64,000 bases of DNA from assembly GCA_963924555.1 (NCBI GenBank), contig OZ004588.1, positions 6,917,205 to 6,981,204 of the forward strand, in the 5' to 3' direction. The position numbers and the translations under genes were made by a program. The notes below the pieces were generated by a model, which saw only the letters and a program-made list of their open reading frames with translations, was not told the origin of the DNA and made no database searches. Numbering within the stretch: the first letter of the stretch is position 1; each line of letters starts with the position of its first letter. The DNA is from Crambe crambe (lineage: Eukaryota; Porifera; Demospongiae; Poecilosclerida; Crambeidae). This document shows, one piece after another, positions 36,006-47,416 of the stretch.

Positions 36006-37187
36006 GATCTGGCCGAATTCTCCATTGAAAAGTACATCAGATTCTCACTTTATGATAATTATATATAGCATGTCAAGTATGTATGCATTTCCTCCTTATG
36101 TGTATAGTTTTGTGCACATTATACAGAGTGTTGATTACACATAGCTAAAGGTATATTCATGGGTGTGTGGGGCATGGGCGTAGCCAGGGGTGGTTCGGTC
36201 TTCAAAATGAATAAAAATAATTATTTTAAGCGCGAGCGCGCTATGCATGTCATCATCAGAACCTGACTTATCACTTGTTATAAATCATTTTTATGTTACA
36301 CCTGAGTAGCCTCCCTCAGTCACTTGACATTCTTTTTCCCCCGTTTATTTTGCATATGCCCTTTGGGCTTTACATTGCTTGATTGATTGATGTACGCGCG
36401 CGTTCGTGAAAGAGATCGATTGATCGATCGTGAGCTCGAAGCGTGAGAGAAACGAGTGAGGCAAAGCCTCTTATTATTTTCGTCCAAAAAAGGTCAGTTT
36501 TACTTATAACTCAGCCCTACTGAGCAGTTAGTGGCTTAGTGCCTGAGACTATTGCTGTAAAAACAGTACAAGTAGCTAACAGATTGTGAAGAAGTGGTGC
36601 CATCTTCATCATCTACTACTCATCTTCATACATTCCCTGCCTTCGTATGCTACATTGCAGCTGCATAGGTTCCAACTTTCTGAAATGATAATTAGTGACA
36701 TGCTTGGATTAATATACTGCGCGCGTGAAAATTGTTGAAACCACGTCCACTTCTGGTTAACCACACCCTCTTTCTTAGGCAAGATAGTCGATTGTCTGTG
36801 GCTAGCCCAAATTTTTTTTTCCCCGCGTTAATGCGCGGATAATTTCAGAACCCCCTCTCAAAAAACTCTGGCTACGGGCCTGTGGGGGTATACTGGAATG
36901 CACATTATGTAATTAGCTATAATAATGGACAAAAAGTAGCACATGTTTTTTGCTCTATCCTGCACATGCACTGTAGGAAATGTGTACAACATCCAATCTA
37001 TCCTTTATAGGACCCAGTAGTATGATATATATTTAGCAAGCTGCATGGTCATAGCTATCCCCATAAACTTGCATTATCATTGGTGTGGGTATGACTAATC
37101 ATTCATCCGGATGGTGATATATATCACACCAAGAGAATGCCAGAGGTATTATAAGTCCTCAGACACACATACACAATAACCAGTAGC
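36006..37187 (+). other. Spacer after A2 with a transposon insertion
   Basis: Outside the element at 36173-36880 the sequence is AT-rich, matches 46838-47322 of unit 2 with noticeable divergence, and contains no gene I can support. Confidence 0.7.
36173..36880. mobile_element. Non-autonomous TIR element, possibly hAT-like, unit 1 only
   Basis: Ends CATGGGCGTAGCCAGGGG and the complement of GGCCCGTAGCCAGAG are imperfect inverted repeats. The flanks share TGTGGGG, an approximate 7-8 bp target duplication. The corresponding site in unit 2 (about 46985) is empty. A related copy is at 51515-52010. No transposase ORF is present. Confidence 0.8.
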
Positions 37188-40100
37188 CCTGGCCTACTGG
37201 TCAAAAGGACATAAGATTAGATTATTCCACACCAGTGATAGTAACACTATACTCCATGCTCTCATTATTTCAAACATAGGTCCCACTTTCAGTTTGTAAC
37301 CCAGTTTCATACATGCATGAGAAGTACACTTAAAGTCTGAAGTGCACTCCCAATACTTAGTCCACAACTGTCTATGAGCTTTTCTTATAAATGGCTGTTC
37401 TAAATTTCAACTTTATACAGGATCTGCTTAGCTTGCATTTCTCCTCTGCTCAATCCAGTCGACCTGTACCCTTTGAGCTTCTGAAGAAGGCTTTCTCTCT
37501 CTACTTGCGCATGTGTGTCCACAGAAGGGTCAGGGGTATTGGGGGCAGAGCCACGAAGGACGAGGAAGGAGAGGAGGCGTGGCTCATTGAGGAGATGAAG
37601 GATATACAGCAGTGGTGCACAGATGTCCTTCTACCACCACTTACAGAAACCACAAGGTGAAAGGGGTTATCATTTTATGACTTTATGGCTTATCCTCAGC
37701 CTCATAGCTACATACAAAGCTTCAAGTTTTTGGTCACTGGCTGTGACCTTCTGAAAAATATTAGTGACTGTTATGGGAGATGTCTTAAGCAAATTATACA
37801 CACCAGCTTTTAACTCCCTCGAATCCTTCTCCTTTAGGCGTATTATGAGGGTCTTTTCTACAGCGAGAGTCCTTTGTTCCACAGACGGGACTTATCATAC
37901 TCATTGTGGGATCAGTTGGGAGGTCAATGATGTCCTATAGTTATTGTTATAGTTTCAGTATTTTGTGTCAGGTCTGCATGTGTAGTGTGATGTGGGGGAG
38001 ATATAATTTAGTACTATAAGCACTAAGTTAATTTCTATAGCTGAGAGTTATGAGAACTTTTTAGATGTGAAATACAGCCAAAGAATGTCCCTCAGGACTT
38101 ATCTGACACAACCCACACATTCTTTGGATGGTGGGAGCACTTAAGCATTAGCTAGCTATGTCACTTGTGTGGTTGGTTTCCAATCATGGCCATCCAGTGG
38201 AAAAAAATATTTATTCTAAATAAAAAAGAGAAGTAGGGATGGCTGTGTGTGGTTCAAAAAAGTTCAAGAGAATGAACTTCAGTCAAGTAACCCCTTATCC
38301 ATCACCAACTACAAGGTAACTATTCCTACTTCACTCCCATGATGAGATATAAAGTAGGAATAGTTGGCTTGTAGTTGGTGATGGGTAAGGGGTTACTTGA
38401 CTGAAGTTCACTCTCTTGTTGCTGAACTTTTTTGAACCACACACAGCCATCCCTACTTCTTTTTTTTTTTGGCACCCTGTCTAGGGTGGTTACTACTTCA
38501 TTTTAACTTCCCACATCTTCCTATTTTTAGCTCAGCAGCATCTTCTAGGAGACGCAGTTCTCGCAAGCGTAAGGCTAGTCAGTCGTGTCCACCAGCCCCT
38601 CCCTCTCTGGCAAGGACTCAAGCAGAAGAACTTACCAGAGACTTGCTAAGCTTGTTTTCAGAGATGCTTCTGATAGGAATAGCACAGGACTCCTTGCTAC
38701 AAAACCAGATGGCTCAAATTGCAAGCAACTTTGCTGCTACAAGTAAGAGAATAGTAATCACACAAGTGAAAGTTTAAGGATTATAGTGGCGTCCATATAA
38801 AATTATATCAAATGAATTGAAGGTATTGGGACCTCAATTTTCTAGCTTAGAATTCTGCATATAGGCTGTAATAAGGCTAGTTTTGCATGGGACTGTTTGT
38901 TCATATTTAGTTCTTCATCGCCCAACATAGATTCAGGGCAGTTGTTTTTGCCGTCCCTTTGCAAACTACTCTTCCAGCTGTGTGAGGTCTCTTCCCACCA
39001 GGAGGTGGAAGGAATAGCAGTGGGACCGGGGGCCCTTACCCCCACTGCTACCCTCCTTGACTCCCTACTCACTCTCCTCAACAAAATCAGTGTTGAAAAC
39101 CAAGCTGCCTTCACCAAGGTACAATACAATCCAACTACAGGTCTAAAGGATCACAGATATGATATACACTGGAGCCTCTGAGTAAAGGACACTTTGGAAT
39201 CAGCCACTTTATCCTTTGCAGAGAGGTTATCCTTTCTTGGAGGTTAAAAATGTACTTTGGAAAAGGACCCAAAAGAGCATCCTTTGTTGGGAGGTTGTCC
39301 TTTTCTTAGAGAGTCCTATAGCAGAGATTCCACTGTAAGAGAACATCTGTTGTGAAATGATGCACCTTTGATTACGTTTCTTGGAAATTTGAACTTATTA
39401 ACTTAATGTACCATTGATAGTTGGTACTTGATAGCATAAAAAGTTTTTTGGTAGACTCCTCCCAAACTTATTGCATCTTTTCTTGTCAAGGCATGGAATA
39501 ATAGTGTTCGTCAGTGTGTGAGTGCAGTCATTGTGACCTCTCTTCGAACCACATCCCTCTCCCTCTCACCACACCCCTTGGAAACATATTCTATCCTTGT
39601 CAAGACTCTGATCCAAGCCCAACTTGACCATATAAAGACTGTGAGTACATACCAATCAATACATACCATATTAATCTTTTGGATTCTCTAGAATTCCAAT
39701 ATAAAACTGCCATCATCCTCAGATGACCTTCCGACCTTTGTAGGCTATGTCTTAAAGCATGCATGCAGAGAAACCCAGTCTGTGTGGTAAGTATATAGCT
39801 GAGTTAAATAAATGTACAAATTGTTAACTGTCCCCTTTCTTATCTTTCTCTTCAGTTTGTTTGGTAATCATCTTTGTGATTACCTGAATGAAGTGGAGCC
39901 ATTGGATGTCTCACAAAAGTTGCTTGTCCATATATCATCTCTTTATCTCATCCACGTCATCCATACACTCTCAAGAGGTCACTACTTGCAACTACAGTAG
40001 TAGAAAGATCATAGCCCTCCTAATAAAGAGCAAATTTAAAAGCAAAATATGTTACTCCATCAGAAAACTAGCTACCTCCCAACCCAGTTTCATAATCAGT

Positions 40101-40527
40101 TGTAGTCTTGTTCCCAGGCCTTCCTCTCTCACTAGTATATAGTCTCTTTACTTTTTTTCTTCAATGAGAGAGACTACCAGTGTGAGAGGAAGGCCTGGGA
40201 ATGAGGCTAAGTCAGTTGTGTCTCGAGGTCATGGCTGGTTGAGATGTAAAGTACTGTATAAGCCAGGGTGACTGGCTCACACAACATTATGTCAGATTTT
40301 TTTTGTTGTTGTTATTAAATTTTAGGCAAACATGGAGGAGAGGAACTTATGCGCTGCATGAGATTCTCCATGAAGTTTCTGGACGGACTTGATGAGGAGA
40401 ATAATCAAAGGTAAAATGATCTGAATTTTTCTCATAATGATATTATGTTTTATTTAGGTCGAAAGAACTGATTTTAGAGATGAAAACACTGTTAGAAACT
40501 GTTCAAGAGAAATTTTATACTAGATAA
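37188..40527 (+). pseudogene. NCAPG2: Duplicated 3' fragment of NCAPG2 (exons 17-24)
   Basis: The last eight NCAPG2 exons recur with near-perfect identity, offset by about 10260 bp (first at 37421-37656, stop at 40525-40527). Exons 1-16 are missing and the left edge falls in intron 16, so no complete protein can be made. The exon sequences remain open, as expected for a recent duplication. It could still be transcribed or act as an alternative 3' end. Confidence 0.9.
38207..38463. mobile_element. Foldback MITE, copy carried in unit 2
   Basis: Identical in structure to the element at 27947-28203 and duplicated together with the NCAPG2 tail. Confidence 0.85.
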
Positions 40528-40625
40528 CCACAAAAATTTATTGCACATGCGCATTGACGCGCCTCTAGCTAGCTAGCCAGCTCATTGCCACACCCACGTA
40601 TATCGCTTAGGACGACTATTTGGAT

Positions 40626-41740
40626 ATGGCCGATTATGACGCCCCTCCATCTTCTAAGCGGAGAAAGACATCGGATAAAAGTAAATATATTGCGTTTGTG
40701 CATTTTAAAATTTTACTTCTTTTTTTTTTTTTTTTCCAGATGAAGAATCTGTCATTCTACTGAATAAAACCACCCGTGAAAAGGTGAACAAATTGTTTGG
40801 ATCAAACACGAGCCTTGAGATTATGCTAGTTGGTGAACCCGGTATTGGAAAATCGACTTTAATTAATGGAATACTCGGAAAGGAAGTAGCTAGAGTAAGT
40901 GAGCCTGGTGAAGTGGCTGAGAAAGGAGTTACTCAAGAACTCACTAAATATGTTGCTAAAGTGGGTAGTGTATCAATAACCCTTTGGGACACACCTGGAT
41001 TGCTGGACGAAAGTGGTGAGAGTGACCCAGAAAAGGTTTTGGCTGATATAAAGAAGAAATGCACATCTAGCAGCATTGATCTTGTATATTTTTGCATTAA
41101 TATGAATTCGACAAGATGCATTAAAGGTGGTCAGGTGAAGACAATGATCAATAGGTTTACCGAAACAGTTGGACGTGATATATGGGGCAAGACGCTCATT
41201 ATCCTTACAAAAGCGAATTCTGTCATTAATGAATTATTGGATGAGACTGATGATGACTATAAAAAAACTGAAAAAGGATACCAGCGTAAATTATCTGATT
41301 GGAAAAACATTATAAACAAAGTATTAGGCTTGGATACTGATCAAATTCCAGTCATTCCTGCTAGCATTGCTAGCAAACACAAAATTCTTAAAACCGACAA
41401 AGAATATTGGCTCTCCGTCCTCTGGCAAGAGACTTATAAGCGAATAAAGCGAGAAGGAGCTCGAGTCTCTTTGGTTAAACTGAATCTTCCCAGATTACAA
41501 GAGGAAGTAAAAGAAGATGAATTGAAAGGGAAAAAATTATACGAACAACCTATTCAAGTATCATCGTTCTGGAGGAATTTAGGGTCCTTTGTGGAAGGTG
41601 GTGCAGCAGGTGGCACTTTGGCTGGTATTGGTGCCACAATTTTATCTGTCTGTGGTGTTGCTTCTGCTGCGAATCCAGTTGGAATTGGTGCCATTGGTGT
41701 TGCAGCTGTTCTGGGTGGTTTGTATAATATGTTTCGTTAA
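40626..41740 (+). CDS. Stand-alone AIG1/GIMAP-like GTPase, gene B1
   Basis: Duplicate of A1: exons 40626-40680 and 40740-41740, 351 residues. It differs from A1 by only a few substitutions (for example NMNSTR for NMTSTR, LSDWK for LFDWK, AANPVG for VANPVG, VLGGLYN for VAGGLYN). P-loop, DTPG and TKAN motifs and the hydrophobic Gly/Ala-rich tail are intact, so both copies look functional. The upstream sequence is duplicated too, so any promoter within the 95-bp gap after the NCAPG2 tail is shared. Confidence 0.85.
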
Positions 41741-41918
41741 TTGCTGTAACCAATAGCTGTAGGTAGGCCCTTACAGTTGCTCCATCAAGATAGTAAACAC
41801 TTTTATGTGCAGTGCGTTAGCTATTTTCATTAAAACACAAGATTGTATATTCTAGTAAATTGTGGGTGGGGCTCGTTCAAATCACGTTCACGCCCCAGGC
41901 TCAAGTATCGATCTGAAA

Positions 41919-44900
41919 ATGGATGGTAAGCCCTAAGGCAATCGCTAGCTACAGCTTTAAACTTCCTTTTCTATAGTAAAACCTAGCCTTATTGAAGTCG
42001 CTACATTCATTCGTGACTTGGATAAAAATGAGGTGACAAGAGTGGGGCTGGAACTTGGATTATCCTTATCCAAGCTGCGTGGTATGGAAATGATTCCTGA
42101 AGACATGATTGCAAAATGGCTGATTGCTGATGATGATGTTCTTAAAATAAGTGGCAGCCCAAGCTGGAACAGTTTGGTCACAGCACTGGAGAAAATTGGT
42201 CACAATGGTATTGCCTATGAAATCAGGAAGAGTAAGCTGGTTTGTAGAGAAATGGGATCCTTTAGTATACTATTCCAATCATTACAGAAAATCTTTCATT
42301 TGCCTGTCCACATTCACCACCGAGTGTTGCTCAAGGTGAGCTTATAAAAACTGATTAGCAAACCACAATAGATAATGTCAACTACCATAATGCTGATAGC
42401 TGTTTTGGAACTCTGTTGTAGATTATTATACCCAAGCCAATAACCCACTAAACTGCATCCTCAGGCAATTCCTTTAAGGGAGACTCCCCTACAATTACAA
42501 GTGATTTACTATCAGCTATTATATTTACAGATGAATTGTCTACAGTACGAAGGGAGAGACTTGAACTTGAAAAATTTCTGTCTAAACTAGTTCGAACCCT
42601 TTTGTATGAACTCGAGAAGGGTAATGTGGAAGTTTGGAAGGTAAGACAGCACATCGTTGCCTTGCCGCTATCATTGAACCAAGAGATACACAACACTATG
42701 GAAGAATACGTGGGTAAACTGGATGACCACCACACTTTGACTTCAATCTTTCACTTCCTGAATTCAAATGTATGGAATTTCATTGATTATTATCTTCTGG
42801 AATACCTTATCACTGAATTCGGTAGCGATAACCTCAAAGAGGACATGAAGAAGTATATCAGTGAGCTAGAGAGATTTCAGCAACATACTACCGTGTATCA
42901 TTTTGCACAATGCTGGATACCAAAGAAAAAACCTGAGATCTATGCTAACGTTAGAGAAAAAACAGGCATGGATCCAAGAAAATGTACCCTGGAAGTATTG
43001 AACAAGAAGCGAAAAGAGCTATGCGAGCAATTTCTACCTCCTTTCTCTGAATATGCTATATTTTTATACAATATTGAGATTGGGTGCTTTCAGATTACCT
43101 GGACGATGCCACCACAGCTTGCTGATACACTATGGGAAAAAATTACCAGCAATTGTCAAAAAAGCCAACTGTACTTCCAGGAGCATTCAATACTCTCTTT
43201 TACTATCCACCAGAATAAGCAAGTTTTCATTTATCAAGGTTAGTTATAAATTACACTCGCTAATAATTATTTCTCTGTGTCCTGACCATTCTACCATTAC
43301 TGCTTGTCTTCCAGAACCAACTAAAGCCGATATTAGTCAGAAAATGACCATTTCTCAAGCGGGTGTCTCTGAGAATGTGAGCATGGAATATTCGTCTGCC
43401 ATCCCTGAAGACCCACTGAGTTCTGCAGAGGAACATATCTCGCTACAGCTTCATCCCTTCTTCACTGGACCATTCCAACTGCCAGATGATTATGAGTCAG
43501 CAAGTCCAGCTTATCTGATCAAACCCAGCAGAAGAGTGGAATTTAAGAAGGATGTAAGATTCGAAATCCAGCACTATGCTTGCCTGGAGAGTGAGGAGGA
43601 CTGCGACGACATGGTGTTCCTCTCAGCCAGTGCCACTCCAGAGTTAAGGGAATCTGGTCCAGTGTATATCTTCCAAAAAGAGGAGGCCAAAGGGGTGTTC
43701 AAGCCTGGATACCAAGTGGGAGTGGTGGAGCTGGTCTCCTTGAGAACACCTTGCTTGATTAAGGCAGGCAAAAGGAAGCAGTCTTCTTTAACAAATTCAT
43801 CCAAAGGTTAAGATGATTCACTCTGCAATGGGTATGTCCATTCATTTATTGTTAATTTTCCAGGAAACACATTCTATTACTCAGCAAGATTGTATAGGAG
43901 TTTATCCCAAAACTTTGCAACATTTTGCATCTGTTTGTACCATGAAGCATACATGAAGGTGTGCACTTTACTACTATCCCCATCAAGTGTATACATCACT
44001 GCTTTATTCATACACAGCACTGTGACAGAGTGATAGCACAAAATGAACCTGAGTGGGAAATAAGTACAGTCACTGCTCGACTAAAATCGGATGAAGTCAG
44101 TCTTTGTGTGGCTGATGGAAAAGGATGGAACATTATGTTCGATAGAGAACCTTTAGAGGTGATGTCTGATCATACATAAGAGCACCACATAAGCATATTA
44201 TCATTATCTACCTATAGATCTTGAAAAGAAATATCCATCTGCCTGATTTAAATGTTTTCAAGTGTCCTGACTATCCTCCAAGACTCTCACTTCAGTTCGA
44301 ACTGGATACCATAAGTGAATATTCCAACCCAATCATGCTGAGGGTTGATGGACTGGACATGGAACATTGCTTCTTTATCAATGGCAAACATAACTGTAAA
44401 ATTTGTGGTCTAGCTAGCTAAACCAAGGCATCATTAATAATCTATGTTGTACAGTGGTGGTACCTTCTAAACGTCTCGAGTCTAGCAAAGACTCCATTCC
44501 TGCATCATCTGGAGAACCCACTAAAGAATTGAAGACTTCATCACAAGGTAGGTAGCTATGAAATTGGATATAATTGGATCACTTAGTGTGTGGTTAATGG
44601 CAGTGGCGTATCTAGCGAGGTGCTCAGGGTGCTCGAGCACCCCCCTCAGCTGCTAGCTAGCTTTTTCAGTAAGCTCGCTTCTATAGTTATCTATCCAATT
44701 ATTTAAAGCTGATCATCTAGCAAGCAGTTTAATAATTATTACACTTACAGAAAGAGCAGCATTGGGGCATTGGGTCAGAGTTCAATAATCACATCGGCGA
44801 GGCGCATGCGCCCGGCACGTTTTTACCCTAAATAATGCAACATCTCGATCTAATTATTTCTGTGCTTTTTTATTCAGTCTGCACCAGTGTCTTCTCACTT

Positions 44901-46837
44901 CTGATCCTGTACGCTGGTAAAGTAGGGTAGCTAATACTTAGGCCATCATCTGGGTATAATAAAGAGGGTGTGGTTAATCAAAAGTGGGCGTGGTTCGCAA
45001 AAATTTCGTGCGCGCTTACGCGCGCATTATCTAGCTAGCACCCGCCTAGCTCAAATTCTAGATACGCCACTGAATGGTCCATAGCTCAGGTGTGTTTGGT
45101 CAGGTTTAATGGTATTCACAGGACCAGTACTTGTGTGGTACAAACCAACTTGTAATAACAGCTGCCCAGTCAGCGGCTGACCTTTTGTGTCTAAGGATTA
45201 TAATAATAATAATTATGGAGGCCACTATAATAGGGTCTGGGTGTCCTACATTGATCTGGGTATCTATGCATATGCAGCATGTCTATCAGCAAAAGATCAC
45301 TGGAAAGTTGCTAAGCATCTGAAAAAGCTGGATTCGGAAGCGCTAATGGATTTGGGTATGGCACTGGGACTCCTCTATGACAATTTGAAGCACATGACAC
45401 CTCTACGTGATGAAATGATTGCTGCATGGCTTGATCAGCAAGATAATGTCGTTGAGCAGAGTGGTGAGCCTAGTTGGAAGAGTCTGAAATTAGCACTTGA
45501 GGATACAGGACATATGGATATTGCTAACGCAATCATGCAAGGTACAGGAATTCGTGGACTAGGTAATATAATTTATTATACCCAAAAATTATCATAGGGC
45601 AGCCCAGAAGAGATCAGTCAACTGCCAAACGATTGCACAGAATGGTAGGTGTACAACTATTGTTAGCTTATCCACTGCCAGTCACGTTTTGTCCAACTTG
45701 CCATTTTTTGATGTCCTGCTATGAAGTGGCATTAACAGATTCATCAGAGTGTTAGAGGTAGTGTTTGTATGATAATGTAGGATAGTTCTGAAGTCACTGT
45801 CCCTTCACCTAAACGAATGAAGAAATCAAATAAAGGTACCATTTCACGACTATTACAACACACACTGTATCTAATTTCCTCTCCAATTTCTCTCAACAGA
45901 AGATTACATCAAACCATCCCAAGAATCGTCCGGTGAAGTCAAATCTCACACCAAATCACATGAAATGCCAACCAGTGAAGGAGCTGCTAGTGATTCCACT
46001 GCTGAGAAACCTATAGATAGGAAGCTGTTCGAATCCGAGACATCTCTGGATATCATGGTTGTAGGTCAACCTGGCATTGGAAAATCGACTCTAGTAAACG
46101 GATTAATTGGTCAGAAAGTGGCGAAAGTGAGCGCTCTTGGTCGAGTGATGATGGAAACTGTTACTAAGACGATTGAGAAGTACAGCATCAAAGTGGGCAC
46201 AGCAACGATCACTATCTGGGACACACCTGGACTGTTGGATCCCAGTGGAGACCCTGAGAAAGTCTTGGCTGATATACAAGAAAAGTGCACAAAAGTCGAC
46301 CTCATTTTTCTCTGCATTAACATGTGTGAGAAGCGATACCTCCATGGCAATACAGTACAGCAAATGCTCAAGCAATTCATCGAAGCTTTCGGCCACGATG
46401 TGTGGGAGAAAATCATAATTGTTTTGACGAAAGCCAACATGGTTGTCAATGAACTCCGAGATCTCGGCAAAGACATTCAGGAGGGCTACGACCGCTCTCT
46501 CTCAAATTGGCACCAGATTTTGTGCAACGAACTGGGTCCAGATATAACAGTTCCGATAGTTCCTGTCGGCATACAGACCAGGCCTAAGATTATGAGGACC
46601 AGTGAACAGTATTGGCTCTCCACTCTGTGGGAAGAGACATTTCATAGAATGAAATATCCGGAAGCACGTGCATCACTCTTAAAAGTGAGCCTTCCCAGAC
46701 TGAAGCAGAAGATCAAGGAGAGAGATTTAAAGGGGAAAGAGTTACATGAACAGCCTATTGAAGTCAGCAAATCTCGCATGGAGTATTTCAGACAGATGGA
46801 TTATGCACTTCACTTTTTCAAAGAATTATTTTTTTAG
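41919..46837 (+). CDS. Multidomain protein B2: Death - helical - ZU5 - UPA-like - Death - GTPase
   Basis: Duplicate of A2. Exons: 41919-41925, 41977-42231, 42531-43238, 43315-43806, 43864-43958, 44018-44158, 44218-44395, 44455-44547, 45278-45541, 45613-45644, 45781-45835, 45900-46837, about 1085 residues. Most domains differ from A2 by single residues. The UPA-like exon 7 is three codons longer (LPDLNVFKCPD against LNVSECPD). The end of the second Death-domain exon is rearranged: A2 reads straight through, while B2 needs an extra intron (donor at 45542 or 45563, acceptor before 45613) to reach STAKRLHRM in frame. A 472-bp MITE lies in the intron between 44547 and 45278. The GTPase keeps GQPGIGKS, DTPG and TKAN and also ends HFFKELFF. 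Confidence 0.75.
44601..45072. mobile_element. 472-bp MITE inserted in B2 intron 8 only
   Basis: Perfect ends CAGTGGCGTATCTAG and CTAGATACGCCACTG are inverted repeats, flanked by AATGG on both sides. The matching A2 intron has a single uninterrupted AATGG (about 34305), so the empty site proves an insertion. The CAGTGGCG tip resembles hAT-type ends, but a 5-bp target duplication would be atypical. Confidence 0.9.
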
Positions 46838-47413
46838 GATCTGGCCGAACTCTCCATTGAAAAGTACATCAGATTCTCACTCTGTGATAGCATGTCAACT
46901 ATAGCTATGCATTCCTCCTTATGTATATAGTTTTATGCACATTATACATAGTGTTGATTACACATAAAGGTATATTCATGGGTGTGTGGGGGCATACTGG
47001 AATGCAACATTATGTATTATGGACAAAAAGTAGCACATGTTTTTTGCTCTATAATACTCCAACTATTCTGCAGAGGATGGAGCCAAAATATCCTGCACAC
47101 TGTAGGAAATGTGTACAACATCCAATATATCCTTTATAGGACCCAGTCAGTGATATGATATAGCTAGTATAATTATTTAGCAAGCTGCATGGTCATAGCT
47201 ATCCCCATAAACTTGCATTATCATTGGTGTGGGTATGACTAACCATTCTGAAGATGGTGATATCACACCAAGAGAATGCCAGAGGTATTATAAGTCATCA
47301 GACACACGTACACAATAATAATCACATAAACAATAATAATCACATAAACAATAATAATCACATAAACAATAATAATCACATAAACAAAAGTAAAAAGGAA
47401 TAACTGCATAGTC
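46838..47413. other. Spacer after B2
   Basis: The right end of duplication unit 2 followed by the tandem repeat at 47313-47390. No gene is seen. An ORF at 46921-47139 has no recognisable similarity and lies in repeated non-coding sequence. Confidence 0.6.
47313..47390. repeat. 18-bp tandem repeat (AATAATAATCACATAAAC)
   Basis: Four near-perfect copies sit exactly at the right edge of duplication unit 2, just before the GTPase pseudogene. Confidence 0.9.
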
Positions 47414-47416
47414 TAG

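Larger units (their letters stand above)
26928..37187 (+). repeat. Tandem duplication, unit 1 (10.26 kb)
   Basis: This unit starts CCTGGCCTACTGGTCAAAAG and is repeated directly from 37188. It carries the end of NCAPG2, GTPase gene A1 and multidomain gene A2. The two units are nearly identical over the first 8 kb. Divergence is higher in the second Death-domain exon and downstream of the last gene. Unit 1 alone carries the insertion at 36173-36880. Confidence 0.95.
37188..47322 (+). repeat. Tandem duplication, unit 2
   Basis: Direct repeat of 26928-37187. It carries a headless NCAPG2 fragment, B1 and B2. Unit 2 alone carries the 472-bp insertion at 44601-45072 and lacks the one found in unit 1. 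Its right edge runs into an 18-bp tandem repeat at about 47313. Confidence 0.95.

Noticed and set aside
47313..47390. 18-bp repeat as a recombination site for the duplication
   Set aside because: It lies at the right edge of unit 2 but is absent from the unit 1/unit 2 junction at 37187, so it probably expanded later.
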